From Locusta migratoria (taxonomy: Eukaryota > Arthropoda > Insecta > Orthoptera > Acrididae), in assembly GCA_026315105.1 (NCBI GenBank), contig CM048755.1, positions 754,869,301 to 754,933,300 of the forward strand: 64,000 nucleotides of DNA, read 5' to 3'. Position numbers and translations under genes: made by a program. Every line of letters starts with the position of its first letter. The first letter of the stretch is position 1. The notes below the pieces were generated by a model that was not told the DNA's origin, did not search any database, and worked only from the letters and a program-made list of their open reading frames with translations. Positions 33,117 to 44,711 of the stretch are shown piece by piece.

Positions 33117-34372
33117 GATTGTTATACAGGATGTTACAAAAAGGTTCAGCCAAACTTTCAGGAAACATTCCTCACACACAAAGAAAGAAAATATGTTATG
33201 TTTACATGTGTCCGGAAATGCTTAATTTTCATGTTAGAGCTCATTTTAGTATTTCTCTTTAAATGTAAATTGAAATAATACGTACAGACAATTGTCAAAA
33301 TACCCAATTGTTTCTTTAGTATGTACTGTACTTCCTCAATTCAGCGCCAGTTGGCCCAATTGAAGGAAGGTAATGTTCGACTTCAGTGCTTGTGTTGACA
33401 TGCGACTTATTGCTCTACAGTATTAGCATCAAGCACATCAGTATATGGCATTAACTGGTCACTGTTCATCACTAACGTGTTTTTGCAGTCAGTGCAATGT
33501 TTACAAATGCAGATGCCCATTTGATGTATGGATTAGCATGGGGAAATAGCCGTGGCCCGGCTATGGATGAACCATTCACAGAAGTGTACCCGTGAAGGCC
33601 AATCAGCTGCTGATAGTGCCTGCACATGCTGTACATGGTACGGAAACAACTGGTTCTCCCATAGCACTCGCCATACAGTGACATGGTTAACATTACCTTG
33701 TACAGCAGCAACTCCTCTGATGCTGACATTAGGGTTATCGCCAACTGCATGAACAATTGCCTCGTCCATTGCAGGTGTCCTCATCATTCTAGGTCTTCCC
33801 CAGTCATGAATCATAGGCTGGAATGTTCCGTGCTCCCTAAGATGCCAATCAATTGCTTCGAACTTCTTCCAGTTGGGACAACTTCATTCTGGAAATCTGT
33901 CTTGATACAAACATACCGTGCCACGGCTACTGCCCCATGGTAATCCATAGATCAAATGGGCATCTGCCAACTCTGCATTTGTGAACACTGCACTGACTGC
34001 AAAACCACATTCGTGATGAACACTAACCAGTTGATGCTACGTACTGATGTGCTTGATGCTAGTACTGCAGAGCAATGAGTCGCATGTCAACACAAGCACT
34101 GAAGTCAACGTTACCTTCCTTCATTTGGGCCAACTGCCAGTGAATTGAGAATGTACAGTACAGTACATACTAACGAAACAATTGGGTTTTTTGACAATTG
34201 TCTGAACAAATATTTTCAACTTATATTTAAAGAGAAATACTAAAATGAGCTCTAACATGGAAATTAAGCATTTCCGGACACATGTCCACATAACATATTT
34301 TCTTTCTTTGTGTGTAAGGAATGTTTCCTGAAAGTTTGGCCGTAGCTTTTTGTAACACCCTGTATATATCAC
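33117..34372 (-). mobile_element. Fold-back Tc1/mariner-like transposon
   Basis: Two long inverted arms match by eye: about 33119-33558 and about 33917-34370. Outer ends read TATACAGG(G/A)TGTTACAAAAAG and TA flanks both sides, as expected for Tc1/mariner insertion. The arms diverge by scattered substitutions and small indels. The unpaired middle encodes transposase on the minus strand. Because both arms include the transposase start region, the element looks like a head-to-head duplication of one end, not a simple transposon. Confidence 0.75.
33533..33995 (-). pseudogene. Tc1/mariner-like transposase N-terminal fragment
   Basis: Reading leftwards, the frame begins near 33990 with TNAELADAHLIYGLPWGSSRG. 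A stop follows the CLYQDRFPE stretch near 33897. It then reads HLREHGTFQPMIHDWGRPR, NPNVSIRGVAA, VTVWRVLWENQLFPYHVQ and FCEWFIHSR, ending where the other arm begins. These are the DNA-binding HTH domains of an insect IS630/Tc1-type transposase. The DDE catalytic domain is absent. Confidence 0.75.
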
Positions 34373-34956
34373 AGTGTTCTTGTGTAAACTGGCATTTTCA
34401 TGTAACAACAGGATGCTTCATAAGTGAATGAACTCTTCAATTTCTCACTTTCAGTTTTCTTGATTACAGCACATTGTTTGTCATACACCAAGATAGTTAC
34501 ACTACACTGCCACATTATACACTACAATCCAAAGCCCTCCAGCAGCTGAGTGATGTAACTTGCATGAGTTAAACATAAAATACAACAAACTAATTTTAAT
34601 GTTCTGTAATTCAACTACTTATATTCAGGACAGAATAAAAAATTCAGAATGCCATTGTAAAAGAGATTTTGATCAATGTGAAGTTGGTGAATTTTGTATG
34701 GAAAACATAGGGCTTGAAAAAGAGTTTAGATTGCAAGTATTAAGAAACTGTATTTAAATTTTCTATAAGGTGTTTAAGTTTTCCAGAAAGTGTAATTTCA
34801 GAAACAATTATTAAGCAGAAGTACAGAGCATTAGCTGTTGCTTGCAATCAGAGAAGATAGTGATTCAAGAAAGAAACAGTTAAAAAAAGGCTCTGCTGCA
34901 AAAATAACAGATGTAACTAAACTAATGAAACTTATATCTGTGCTGTCTATACTTAC
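34373..34956. other. Intron sequence, nothing recognised
   Basis: AT-rich sequence between the fold-back transposon and the ACADM exon. It contains a 65-codon open frame at 34560-34757 with no recognised similarity. Confidence 0.5.
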
Positions 34957-35058
34957 TTGATGATTTGCAATAGTAGTTCCAAAAGTCTTCCTCTCGAGAG
35001 AGTATTTTGTTGCCTCATCCAGTGCTCGTTGTGCTAAGCCCACTGCACCAGCAGCAAC
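34957..35058 (-). CDS. ACADM: ACADM internal exon (second in window)
   Basis: This is a 102-bp phase-0 exon of 34 codons. It encodes [19 protein letters not shown] followed by [15 protein letters not shown], a highly conserved stretch of the acyl-CoA dehydrogenase C-terminal domain near the FAD and dimer interface. The acceptor is CTTCAG before GTT and the donor is GTAAGT after CAA. It joins the exon at 52476-52616 (ending KTRPP) and the exon at 3133-3303 (beginning AVAFML) without a gap relative to the known enzyme. A 449-bp palindrome starts about 190 bp upstream of its acceptor in the preceding intron. Confidence 0.94.
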
Positions 35059-35248
35059 CTGAAGAATAGAGGATAAAAATTAGTTTAGTTTAATTTCACC
35101 AGTACATTCTCTGAATTTATATATTGTACTGTTACCATTATATACCCTGCATGTTGGTGCAAATTGCATAGAAAAATTAAGGTTTTCCCCATGTCATAAG
35201 AAAAAAGATTGCACGAATACATTAGTGTATTATGTAATGAAAATTATA

Positions 35249-35697
35249 GAAGGAAACTTTCCTGGTGGGATAAAGGTATATAAAAAAGAGAAAATGGATG
35301 ACTTACCCAAAGGACAAGTTCGTCGACAGGCACAAATAAAATTACACACAAACACACATTCAAGTTTTCACAACCGTTGGTCGCTTCTTCAGGAAAAGAG
35401 GAAGGAAGGAGAGGAGAAAGGGAAGGATACAGGTTTTAAGGAAGTGGAAAAGGAGTCATTCCAATCCCAGGAGTGGTAAGTCCTTCCACTCCTGGGACTG
35501 GAATGACTCCTTTTCCACTTTCTTAAAACCCGTATCCTTCCCTTTCTCCTCTCCTTCCTTCCTCTTTTTCCTGAAAAGCTGCCAGTGGTGGCGAAAGCTT
35601 GAATGTTTGTGTGTTTTTATTAGTGCTTATTGTTTCTATCGACAAGTCAAACACTGTTTATTTTTATACATATTTTTCCCACCAGGAAAGTCTCCTT
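35249..35697. repeat. Inverted repeat (hairpin), type A
   Basis: The arms are about 225 bp each and meet near 35480, where GGAGTGG and CCACTCC face each other. The outer ends read AAACTTTCCTGGTGGGA and its mirror TCCCACCAGGAAAGT. Each arm holds CA/TG-rich and GA/CT-rich tracts. A half copy in the left-arm orientation is at 37070-37390. Confidence 0.9.
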
Positions 35698-35700
35698 AGG

Positions 35701-35811
35701 AATATTAAGACGAAAAATTCCTAGCAGGAAAAATTAAATATAAAAAATAGACGAAGATTACTCACCAGGCGAAGGAGCACAGGTGTGACAGCATCACAAA
35801 TAAATAAATGA

Positions 35812-35854
<43 letters not shown>

Positions 35855-36060
35855 CGCAAGCTTTCGCAACCCAGTTGCTTCTTCAGGCAGAAGGGAAGGA
35901 GAGGGAAAAGGAAATGATGAGGGTTTTAAGGAAGGGGGTAAGGAGCCATTCCAATCCCGGGAGAGGAAAGACTTACCTTGGGGGAAAAAATGGAGGGTAA
36001 ACAAATGCACACACACCCACACATTCACACAGACACAAGTACACCTAGGCAGACATACTG
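35701..36060. repeat. Dispersed repeat, type B, single copy
   Basis: It begins AATATTAAGACGAAAAATTCC and contains (CA)n at about 35812-35850. It is a direct copy of the left arm of the palindrome at 36238-37069. About 175 bp of AT-rich non-repeat sequence separate the two. Confidence 0.85.
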
Positions 36061-36237
36061 TAGAAAGCCAAAGAAGTGAATGTAGAAAGTAACTGATATG
36101 TAAAATGTAAATAAATGAATAAATAAATAATGAATAATAAAAATAAAAAAATAAAAAGAAACCAAAGGGAAAGTAAGATGACAGAAAATATTTCGAAAAG
36201 TAACAGAGCAAGGACGGAAGTAATTGTTGAATTCAAA

Positions 36238-36360
36238 TATATGATACGAATATTAAGACGAAAAATTCCTAGCAGGAAAAATTAAATATAAAAAATAGAT
36301 GAAGATTACTCACCAGGCGAAGGAGCACAGGTGTGACAGCATCACAAATAAATAAATGAA

Positions 36361-36414
<54 letters not shown>

Positions 36415-36883
36415 TGCAAGATTTCGCAACCCAGTTGCTTCTTCAGGCAGAAGGGAAAGAGAGGGAAAAGGAAATGATGAGGGTTTTAAGGAAGGGGGTA
36501 AGGAGCCATTCCAATCCCGGGAGAGGAAAGACTTACCTTGGGGGAAAAAATGGAGGGTAAACAAATGCACACACACCCACACATTCACACAGACACAAGT
36601 ACACCTAGGCAGACATACTGTAGAAAGCCTTTCTACACGCTACAGACATACAGTAGAAAGCCTTTCTACAGGCTTTCTGCAGTATGTCTGCCTAGATGTA
36701 CTTGTGTCTGTGTGAATGTGTGGGTGTGTGTGCATTTGTTTACCCTCCATTTTTTCCCCCAAGGTAAGTCTTTCCTCTCCCGGGATTGGAATGGCTCCTT
36801 ACCCCCTTCCTTAAAACGCTCATCATTTCCTTTTTCCTCTCCTTCCCTTCTGCCTGAAGAAGCAACTGGGTTGCGAAAGCTTG

Positions 36884-36944
<61 letters not shown>

Positions 36945-37069
36945 GCATTCATTTATTTATTTGTGATGCTGTCACACCTGTGCTCCTTTGCCTGGTGAGT
37001 AATCTTTGTCTATTTTTTATATTTAATTTTTCCTGCTAGGAATTTTTTGTCTTAATATTCGTATCATAT
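36238..37069. repeat. Large palindrome, type B
   Basis: Arms of about 400 bp run from ATGATACGAATATTAAGAC (36241) to CTTAATATTCGTATCAT (37050-37067). The centre is near 36645, with several small AGAAAGCCTTTCT mini-palindromes. (CA)n and (TG)n arrays sit symmetrically at about 36363-36412 and 36889-36945. Open frames here are repeat artefacts. Confidence 0.92.
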
Positions 37070-37390
37070 AGAAGGAGACTTTCCTGGTGGGAAAAATATG
37101 TATAAAATAAAGATTTTTGACTTACCTAAAGTACAGGCTCATTGACAGAAACATAAAACACATGCAAAAACACACAAACATTCAAGCTTTCGCCACCACT
37201 GGGAGCTTCTTCGGGAAAAAGAGGAAGGAAGGAGAGGAGAAAGGGAAGGATACGGGTTTTAAGGAAGTGGAAAAGGAGCCATTCCAATCGCAGGAGTGGA
37301 AGGACTTACCTTAGGGGACAAAAAGGAAGGTAAACAAATACACACACACTCACACATATCCACATGCAAACACACCTTTGGCAGACATTT
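37070..37390. repeat. Type A repeat, half copy
   Basis: Sequence beginning GAAGGAGACTTTCCTGGTGGG parallels the left arm at 35249-35475, including the GAGGAAGGAAGGAGAGGAG block and the CATTCCAATC block. Confidence 0.8.
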
Positions 37391-37399
37391 GTAGAAACC

Positions 37400-39700
37400 A
37401 TTTGTGATATATGTACATAAGAGGCATCTAAATAGTCACCAGAAAGTTTATTATATAATAAAGGTTATCCAAATGTTCACTATTTTAAGTGCCAGGCAGA
37501 ACTGGTAATTTTATGGGAAGTACAAATTTTTAACGTAATTTCATTCATTATAATTGAGGATGCCACTGCAGGGCTATGTAACACATCTTCAAAATTACTG
37601 CTTTTTATCGGCATGAATTATTTACATAGTAAAACTCCTAAAGTTCTGTTCTTTTTGTATTTTTCAATGTTTCATATTACGATATTAAAGAATTTATTCA
37701 AGTTCTCGAGTGAAAATTCGTGCATAAGTATTTTTGTAACACGTGCACAGGATTGGCATCTCACACTATTAGCGCTTTTTTGAGGTTGTGGGTACTATGA
37801 CACCCAACTTTAACAGATAATGTTCTTTAGTAATCAGAAATATGTATTAAAAAAAACAATGCAACTCTTCATTCTCACGTCAACAAAGCAACTGGTTCTG
37901 ATTGATTGAGTACATGCCAGCTGCTCTGGCAAAGAAGCTGGCGGAAAGAGGAACTACACCGCCACAAATCTTCGCATTGTGAGTCAACTACACGCATACT
38001 GCCAAAAACGAAATGCGAAATATTTGAATAAATGCAAAGTGTCAAGAAACTCAACTGCGAATAATTTTTAAGTGCTATATTTTAAGGCAAAAGTCATGCC
38101 GGTGTCAATTTATATAGCTTACTTCATTTTTCTTCACGAACATGCTTTTGAAAAGTGTAAAAAATGGGAAAAGTGTAAATATGTTAATGCAAAAACGGGG
38201 GCGAATTAACATTGTGAACATAGGAAATTTGACGGGACCGACAAAAAATGGTGTAAATGGCAGGAAATCGTAAAAACCGGGAATGTAAAAACGATGTTTT
38301 ACTGTAATTCTTTTCGTTAGTGAGGAGGGGTGGGCAAGTTTGTGGCCCTTGTGCCCATTTGCAGTTGATGTCATATATTCTGTGAATAACAATAATAATG
38401 ATCATAATAATGAAAGAACTGAAATTTTTCTTAAACTTTCCTGTAAGGTAAACTAGTATGATCATTCAATGAAGCCTTTCATGACAAACGTTACAGCTGC
38501 TGGTAGATCTTCCAGGTTATAAGGCTGTGGTCCATAAAACTTACAACCTGGAAGATCTATCAGCAGCTATAAAGTAGTATGGTAATGTATGCCGCCTTCC
38601 TGTGGGTATTCTTGATGTCCTCTGCCAGCTAAATATAATATGGATCACATGTGTAATTTGACAGTATTAATGCTCTGCAATCAATCTCCGTCATGATAAG
38701 GTGCACTCTCATTGTAGTCTACAAATAAATAAATCCTAACAAAGAAAAGTCCAGATTGGAATTCAATAATATAATAAGGATGGTTTGAAACTCGCTGCAA
38801 AGATGTTTACTGAGCTATGACGGCCACATAAAAAAGATACTAATGTACAAATTACTTCAGTTTTTGACCATTAGCTTTCATCAGTAAAAAAAGACACCAT
38901 TCATACAATCTCATAGGTGCACTTCACAGCTGTAATCTCCAACTCAGTGGCAGCTGGAATGTAAGAGCAAAAGAGCATGTGAACACCATAATTTTTGACA
39001 AGTTAAATGTAGTTATTGGTTATTTTCCTCTGAAGGCTGTTAAATGCAATACAGATACGGTAGTATGATTTATACGCCACTAAAATCTCCCACACTATCC
39101 TGCATTGGTACTCCACCAGCAATGTGAAACTTGGCAACAAAGTCATGAGCATAAGTCATTTTAAGGAACTTCTGCGCATGCGCGAATGAAATGACGTCAT
39201 TGCCTTACGGGTGAAATACACAGGGCTTTGATGAACAATGAGCACAGATGTTTTGTGCTCAGCTGCCCAATAACATTTAACCATAAGTTTAAGTCATTGC
39301 CACTAGATGGCAGCACAATGTGTCAAACATTTTTTCCTGTTTGGAAGAATTCCGCTAGATGGTAACATATTTATGCCAATTGACTCACTGTATAATAAAG
39401 CTAGATCCCACAGTTGTACATGTTACGGCTCTACTGATGAAAAATACCTTTCTTTTTTAGAATTTTGAATGCTTTATAGTGTATGAGACTGTGAATTTTA
39501 TAGTCTCTTCATCTTTTTTACCCATAACAGAGGAGTTTCTATTACCTCTCATCAAGTGAGCATGTTGGTAGACATTGCTACTTGAATGTAATCATTTCCA
39601 GTTCAGTTTGAAGTTGGTATTTATAGTGAAGGTGTCAGTACGAACTTGAAATGGTGAATCACCTTTTGTGAGTAGTGTCAACATGAATTCTGTTTCATAG
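37400..39700. other. Intron sequence with a small hairpin
   Basis: Mostly AT-rich and unassigned. A short inverted repeat lies at 38496-38563: GCTGGTAGATCTTCCAGGTT faces AACCTGGAAGATCTATCAGC. A CTCF-like motif is listed separately. Confidence 0.5.
39300..39313 (+). promoter_or_regulatory. CTCF-like motif
   Basis: CCACTAGATGGCAG fits the core CTCF consensus CCASYAGRKGGCRS at every position. A weaker neighbour, CCGCTAGATGGTAA, lies near 39350. Binding is not shown by sequence. Confidence 0.4.
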
Positions 39701-39990
39701 GATCATGCCACATGCAGACATTCTCTTCAGGAAACTCAACGGGATCTAGAAGCAACAAGTGCTAGAGAATATTTATTGGAGTTTGTAGATATAATTCAGG
39801 GAATAAGAAATACCGTCATTGAAGAAATTTCATCAACTTGTCAAGAGCAAGTTCAAAAGAAAAGAAAAACAGAAAATTAAGTAGCAGATGCAAAGTAAGT
39901 TTGTGACGCCATTATAAGTCATATTAAAGAAAGATTTTCATTCACAAATCACCTCATGGCATCAAAGTTATTAGATGTGAGATCGTTTTC
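39701..39990 (+). pseudogene. Possible hAT-like transposase C-terminal scrap
   Basis: An open stretch after a stop at 39700 reads HSLQETQRDLEATSAREYLL to a stop at 39878-39880. After a short gap a second stretch reads AIISHIKERFSFTNHLMAS. The pattern (LQ...DLE..., then I.ERF) resembles the C-terminal region of hAT-family domesticated or transposase proteins. Similarity is by eye only. Confidence 0.35.
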
Positions 39991-39994
39991 TGTA

Positions 39995-40495
39995 TTTTCA
40001 TCTATTCTTTATGTCAACACTACTTTAGCTGCTTCTAACAAACTTTACATTGAAGTCACAATTCTGGGAAAGCAAACTCGCATGCAGTTAGACACTGGAT
40101 CGGCGGCTACTCTTATCACGTCAGACACGTACGTCTTGCTAGGTTCACCCCCTTTGAACCCTGTCACGTGCAAATTACGAACCTACAACAAGCAGCCAAT
40201 TTCGCTGCTGGGGCAGATGGAATTAGATGTGTCTTACAAATCGGTAACCAGAATGCTTACCATTTTTGTGGTTGACAATACTGGGTCGGAAAACTTATTT
40301 GGATAGGATGCCTTTTGACTGTTTGGCTTCTCTGTTGATGACTCTGTTAATGTCATCTCAGAAGAAATACCTTACTCCAATTTAGAATCCTTGTTCACAA
40401 AATTCAAACACCTATTCTTGGCAGGCGTAGGACGCGCCAACAACTTTGAAGCCCACATAACTCTCAAAAAACACGGCAAGGACGAAATTCTTCGC
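39995..40495 (+). pseudogene. Mag-like gypsy protease fragment
   Basis: Retropepsin-type text LYIEVTILGKQTRMQ, LDTGSAATLITSDTY and ISLLGQMELDV is followed by NLFG and GFSVDDSVN, with stops near 40304 and 40317. EEIPYSNLES and ANNFEAHITLK then match the pre-RT region at 31130-31230. The RT and RNase H expected next are deleted; integrase text starts at about 40495. Confidence 0.85.
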
Positions 40496-41290
40496 TGCAC
40501 ATCTTGCATGCTTGCCAGGCGTCATGTGTACTGGCCGGGCATCGACGCCAAAATCGCTCACATGGTGGCGAGCTGTGAGGTATGCACCGCCAAGGCTCCT
40601 GCCCCTAAAACATCAACAGTTCCTTGGCCATTGCCCACGCACCTGTGGGAACGTGTTCACATTGACTCTGCCGGGCGCTTTCTCGGCAACTATTGGTTAC
40701 TGGTAGTCGACTCTTATTCCAACATCTCATTTGTCTCCAGATTATCCTCTTCCACAACAGCAGCCACCTTATCCGCGTTATCAAAGGTTTTCGCCCTTGA
40801 AGGATATCCAAAAACATTGGTATCCGACAATGGCCCTCAGTTTGTATCCTCTGAATTCTCAGACTTCTGTGCCCACAGGGGCATTAAACATGTCACATCC
40901 CAACCCTTTCATTCTCAATCTAATGGCGAGGTTGGGCGCCTTGTCAGGACTTTCAAAAATCAAATGAAGAAACTTCAGACCTCTGCTACCACTGAAGAGG
41001 CACTTACCGACTTCTTAGCCTCTAACCGTTTCACACCTATGGGCACGCACAGCCCCGCAGAGCTATTGCACAGCAGACAGCCGCACACACTTTTATACCT
41101 CATTCGTCCCCCACTCAATGCGCAAGCCCCTGCTACTTCCAGATAATTTTTCCATGGCGCAACAGTATGGGTGCAGGGTTATGGCCAAGGCCAGAAGTGG
41201 ATGAAAGAAAGAATATTGGAACAAACAGGACGGCAATTATACAAGGTTCGCACGGCCGCAGGAGAAGTAGCTCAGCACTACAATGAAGTC
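40496..41290 (+). pseudogene. Mag-like gypsy integrase fragment
   Basis: It reads MLARRHVYWPGIDAKI, CEVCTAKAP, HIDSAGRFLGNYW (the core Asp is retained in HID), VSDNGPQFVSSEFSDFCAH and SNGEVGRLVRTFK. In the last block the catalytic Glu region has GEVGRL where other copies have GEVERL, so the Glu is probably lost. A stop at about 41143 ends the frame. The tail VQGYGQGQKWMKERI lies in the next frame. Confidence 0.85.
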
Positions 41291-42270
41291 CGAAACTGGG
41301 TCCTGCCCTTCCCATGTACGTCCCCTGATACTGAACCCGACACATTATACATGGATGTTGACCCAGCACCCCTTCCTTAACAGACACAGGCAAACAAAGA
41401 GCCTGTCCATCTGTCCCACACACCGATGGGCGCAACCAACGAGGAATCTGGTATTCCCTCCGTTCTGGCATACGCAACAGGGTATACTCCAGGAGAGCAA
41501 GTCCCCAATACGGGATCCAGACATTCTCCACATCGCAAGGGCCACTTCAGGCCATACTTCAAAGTCCCATCAAGAGACTTCACGACAAATATCGAAGAAA
41601 TTGACCTAGTGCCGTGTATTGTATCAAAAAACGAAGCAGCCACACACGTCAAAAGTGATTTTCCAATGTTTGAGTGTTTATAAAGAAAAAAAAACATTTT
41701 TTCTGCAACAACCCTGTGCTATGTAGAAGTGCCTTTTCAGTTTTTCTGTTTTGTTTTATACAAATGGGTAACAGTGCACATGGGGCAACAGTCGTGTGCA
41801 AAGCTTGAATGCCGAAGTAGGCCTCTATGCCTCGTGTTTCTCTCCAGCAGACAGCTAACAATGAATGCATATATTTGTCAGCAACTTACCTTGAGGGCAC
41901 TTTCTTGTAAATAACATTTTCGTTACTTTATATTCACTGTCCACTGTGCGTGTCTACTGATATTTCTATGTACCAATTTTTGTAATCTTTTCGCCATGTT
42001 ATAGAAGAGTCATAACAATTGTTCCATTCTTATCTTGTCTTTATAAGAGGGGGGAGATGTGTTGTGGCCACGCCCCGCTCGAATCGCCTGCCGCCTGCCG
42101 GCTCGCCACATATGGCACTGCCCTCAGCCGCAACTAGCGCCACCTAGGCGCCCGGCGACCAGCCTGGCGGATGAGTGGGACGCAGGGCAGTTTCAGTTGA
42201 GTTTTCCGATAGTCAACAAGTGTAACATTTATATCTCATGTGATTCAATAAAGTACTTTTTGAGATACTA
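41291..42270 (+). mobile_element. Gypsy 3' region, polypurine tract and 3' LTR
   Basis: Aligns by eye with 2150-3087. The polypurine tract AGAGGGGGGAGAT ends near 42058. The LTR runs from about TGTTGTGGCC at 42060 to GAGATACTACA at about 42271, with AATAAA near 42247. No 5' LTR is present. Confidence 0.75.
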
Positions 42271-42271
42271 C

Positions 42272-43264
42272 ACTTTCTGCATTGGGTATGCTTGCAATTG
42301 AGAAAAAGATTTAAATGATACTAAGGACTTCACTCACAGGGTGATCGAAACATTTGCATGATTGAACAGATGTATGGATTTTCTTTACAAGTAATCATCC
42401 ATGCTGAAGTATAGTTTTATATATTTAACATGTACTTACAGAGCAGTGTAATTTGTATTAATTTTTAATTTTATGTGGACTATTTGGAAGGACAGGAAAT
42501 TTCATACAAAGAAATGTGCCATTGGTCTATACTTCATTAATATTTGTTTGCCCTAAAATGTAATTTACGTGCATTGTGTTGCAGGTGGACATGATGTGTT
42601 TCTACCGGTGCAATGAATGACAGGAGGTGAAGGCAGCCAATAATATTGCTTCTTTTATGCCCTTCTGAAACTGGCGTAAATTTCCATTATTTACGGATAC
42701 TATAAATGTGGTGCAGTAACTATTTCTGTTGGAATACTAATTGCAAGCAGATCACAAATCGAAAAAGTATCTTGAGAACCATTCTTTACTTGGGGTAATG
42801 GTTTGTTTAAGGTAAAGTGACCACATTTATTCAGTAATAACTTTAATTCATTGTCAATTAAAAGAGACTTTTCAGCCAAATTAAAACAGTTACACCCATT
42901 TAGTGACTGCTTCTCGGTGGACTTTTTTTTAACTTCTTCTCCAGATATATTTTATTCTGCAGCAAAAGTGGAATGCGTAATTGTTCTTCAATATTGTCAA
43001 GGATTTGCAGTATGCTAGTCATAAAAACATTGACATATGCAATACCGATCTATTTACAAATCATAAAATGTAAAGCCATTTCTTATTGGCTACCTTCAAC
43101 TCCTGTCATTCAATATATACTAATATAACACATCAAACAGCAGCCCAATGCACATAAACTACCATACATTTGCACGGTGTTATGAATCACTAGTCCAAGT
43201 TATAAGTGACATAATGAAACCTAATGTTATAAATGTTTCTCAACTTTTTGTACCCAAGAAAGGT
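42272..43264. other. Intron sequence, nothing recognised
   Basis: AT-rich sequence with no coding text or repeat boundary that I recognise. Confidence 0.5.
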
Positions 43265-43810
43265 TAGTGTTCTTTCACTTAGTAGTGAAATCTTGGTTAA
43301 ACTTAAGTTTACGCATCTATGGCTAGCGTTCATGGTCGCTAGGTTGGTAACGACAGAGCGACCAATCAGGAGTTGAGTTATGCCGGCCAATAAGATTGCA
43401 TGTTGCATTACTTTCATTATGAGTAAATTTGGCATATTTCTGAGACTGCAGTAAAAGGTGAATCTGTCTGCATCCTGTGAGGTTTTTCTTATTTTTAAAA
43501 ACAACTTAAAAATGAAATTTCATGTCGCACTTAAACGCACGAGCGAAAGTGCGTTTCTTACATTTTTAGAAGCGAACATCTATCAAATTCATGGTGTTAT
43601 AGTTAAAATGATGACTGATCGTCTATAAATTTTACATACACCACTTCGATTTGTTTACATAGTGCAATTGTAATGCTCTTTCTTATTGGCTGCGGCATCA
43701 CAACTTCTGATTGGTTGCTCTGCCGTTAACAACCCAGCAACCGCGAACGCTAGCCCTAGATGCATAAACTTAAGTTTTACCGAAATTTCACTGCAAATAA
43801 CTGCTAAACA
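43265..43810. repeat. MITE-like inverted-repeat element
   Basis: The left arm at about 43282-43396 (GTGAAATCTTGGTTAAACTT...) is the inverted counterpart of about 43680-43794. Shared landmarks include AAACTTAAGTTTA, GCTAGCGTTC and GACCAATCAGG. A 280-bp spacer lies between. No open frame is present. Inverted CCAAT-type boxes occur in both arms. Confidence 0.75.
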
Positions 43811-43961
43811 GCACTAAATGCTTTCACATCAGAAAAGTAAAGTAATGGTGCTTGGTCTCATCATGCTTAAGACGATCCATTTCCCTAAAACGTACTTCAT
43901 TATGAACAAAGCAACAAAGTTCCATGAAAATATTTCTGACGCCAGACAAAAAGTTATATAT

Positions 43962-43965
43962 TATT

Positions 43966-44001
<36 letters not shown>

Positions 44002-44003
44002 GG
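43962..44003. repeat. (TTG)n microsatellite
   Basis: About 12 TTG units preceded by TTATTATTG. Confidence 0.95.
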
Positions 44004-44529
44004 CAGTATCCGCAACACTTAATAATGATAACTGTTATATAGATGACACAGCTTAATTCCAGAATAGCCGACAGATGCGTAGTTCAGGCTCGACCAATGT
44101 TGGCAACAGCAGTTTCTTCCTGGGAATTTTGTTAGCTCGTCGGTTGATAGTGTGAGTGCTACGCTAAACAAAAATTATTGATTTGTTGACTGGACAATGT
44201 TACACTGAGAACTTGTCAGCCATAGAGCAGGAACAGCATTAATTAATTTCCCCAAATAAGCCTTGAATTCCGAAAGCTATGATAAAAGAGAATCAGGCCT
44301 ATCGATTTATTGACTGGACAACTTAGCTACATTGCTTGTTTAATATGAACAGAAAACAGCTGCCACTGTCTGTAATTTCATTGACTATTTGAAACTTCCC
44401 ACGATTGAACGCCTTCATTCCCACGAGTTCATGACTGTTGCCAAGATTCCGCGCAACGCATGTCTGGCTAGTCTGGAATTTTACCAATGACACTATTTAA
44501 GACTTTTCAGATTGTGAACAACCTATATT

Positions 44530-44666
44530 TATCTTCATGAGCCGCCACTGCTCCAACTGCTGGGAGGGGAGGAGAGGGGAAATGGGAAGGTTGCAAGGCA
44601 GTGGTGAGAATGGATACAGCATGACCTTATGGAGAATGTAGAAACTAGATGGGTGTAAAGGGATGA

Positions 44667-44711
<45 letters not shown>

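Noticed and set aside
34560..34757. 65-codon open frame with several cysteines
   Set aside because: No splice context or family match; isolated in AT-rich intron.
35762..36966. Long open frames on both strands across the type B palindrome
   Set aside because: They translate dinucleotide repeats and mirror-image sequence; no protein family.
35701..37390. CRISPR-like array of repeats
   Set aside because: Eukaryotic intron, few long inverted copies, no short regular repeat-spacer pattern.
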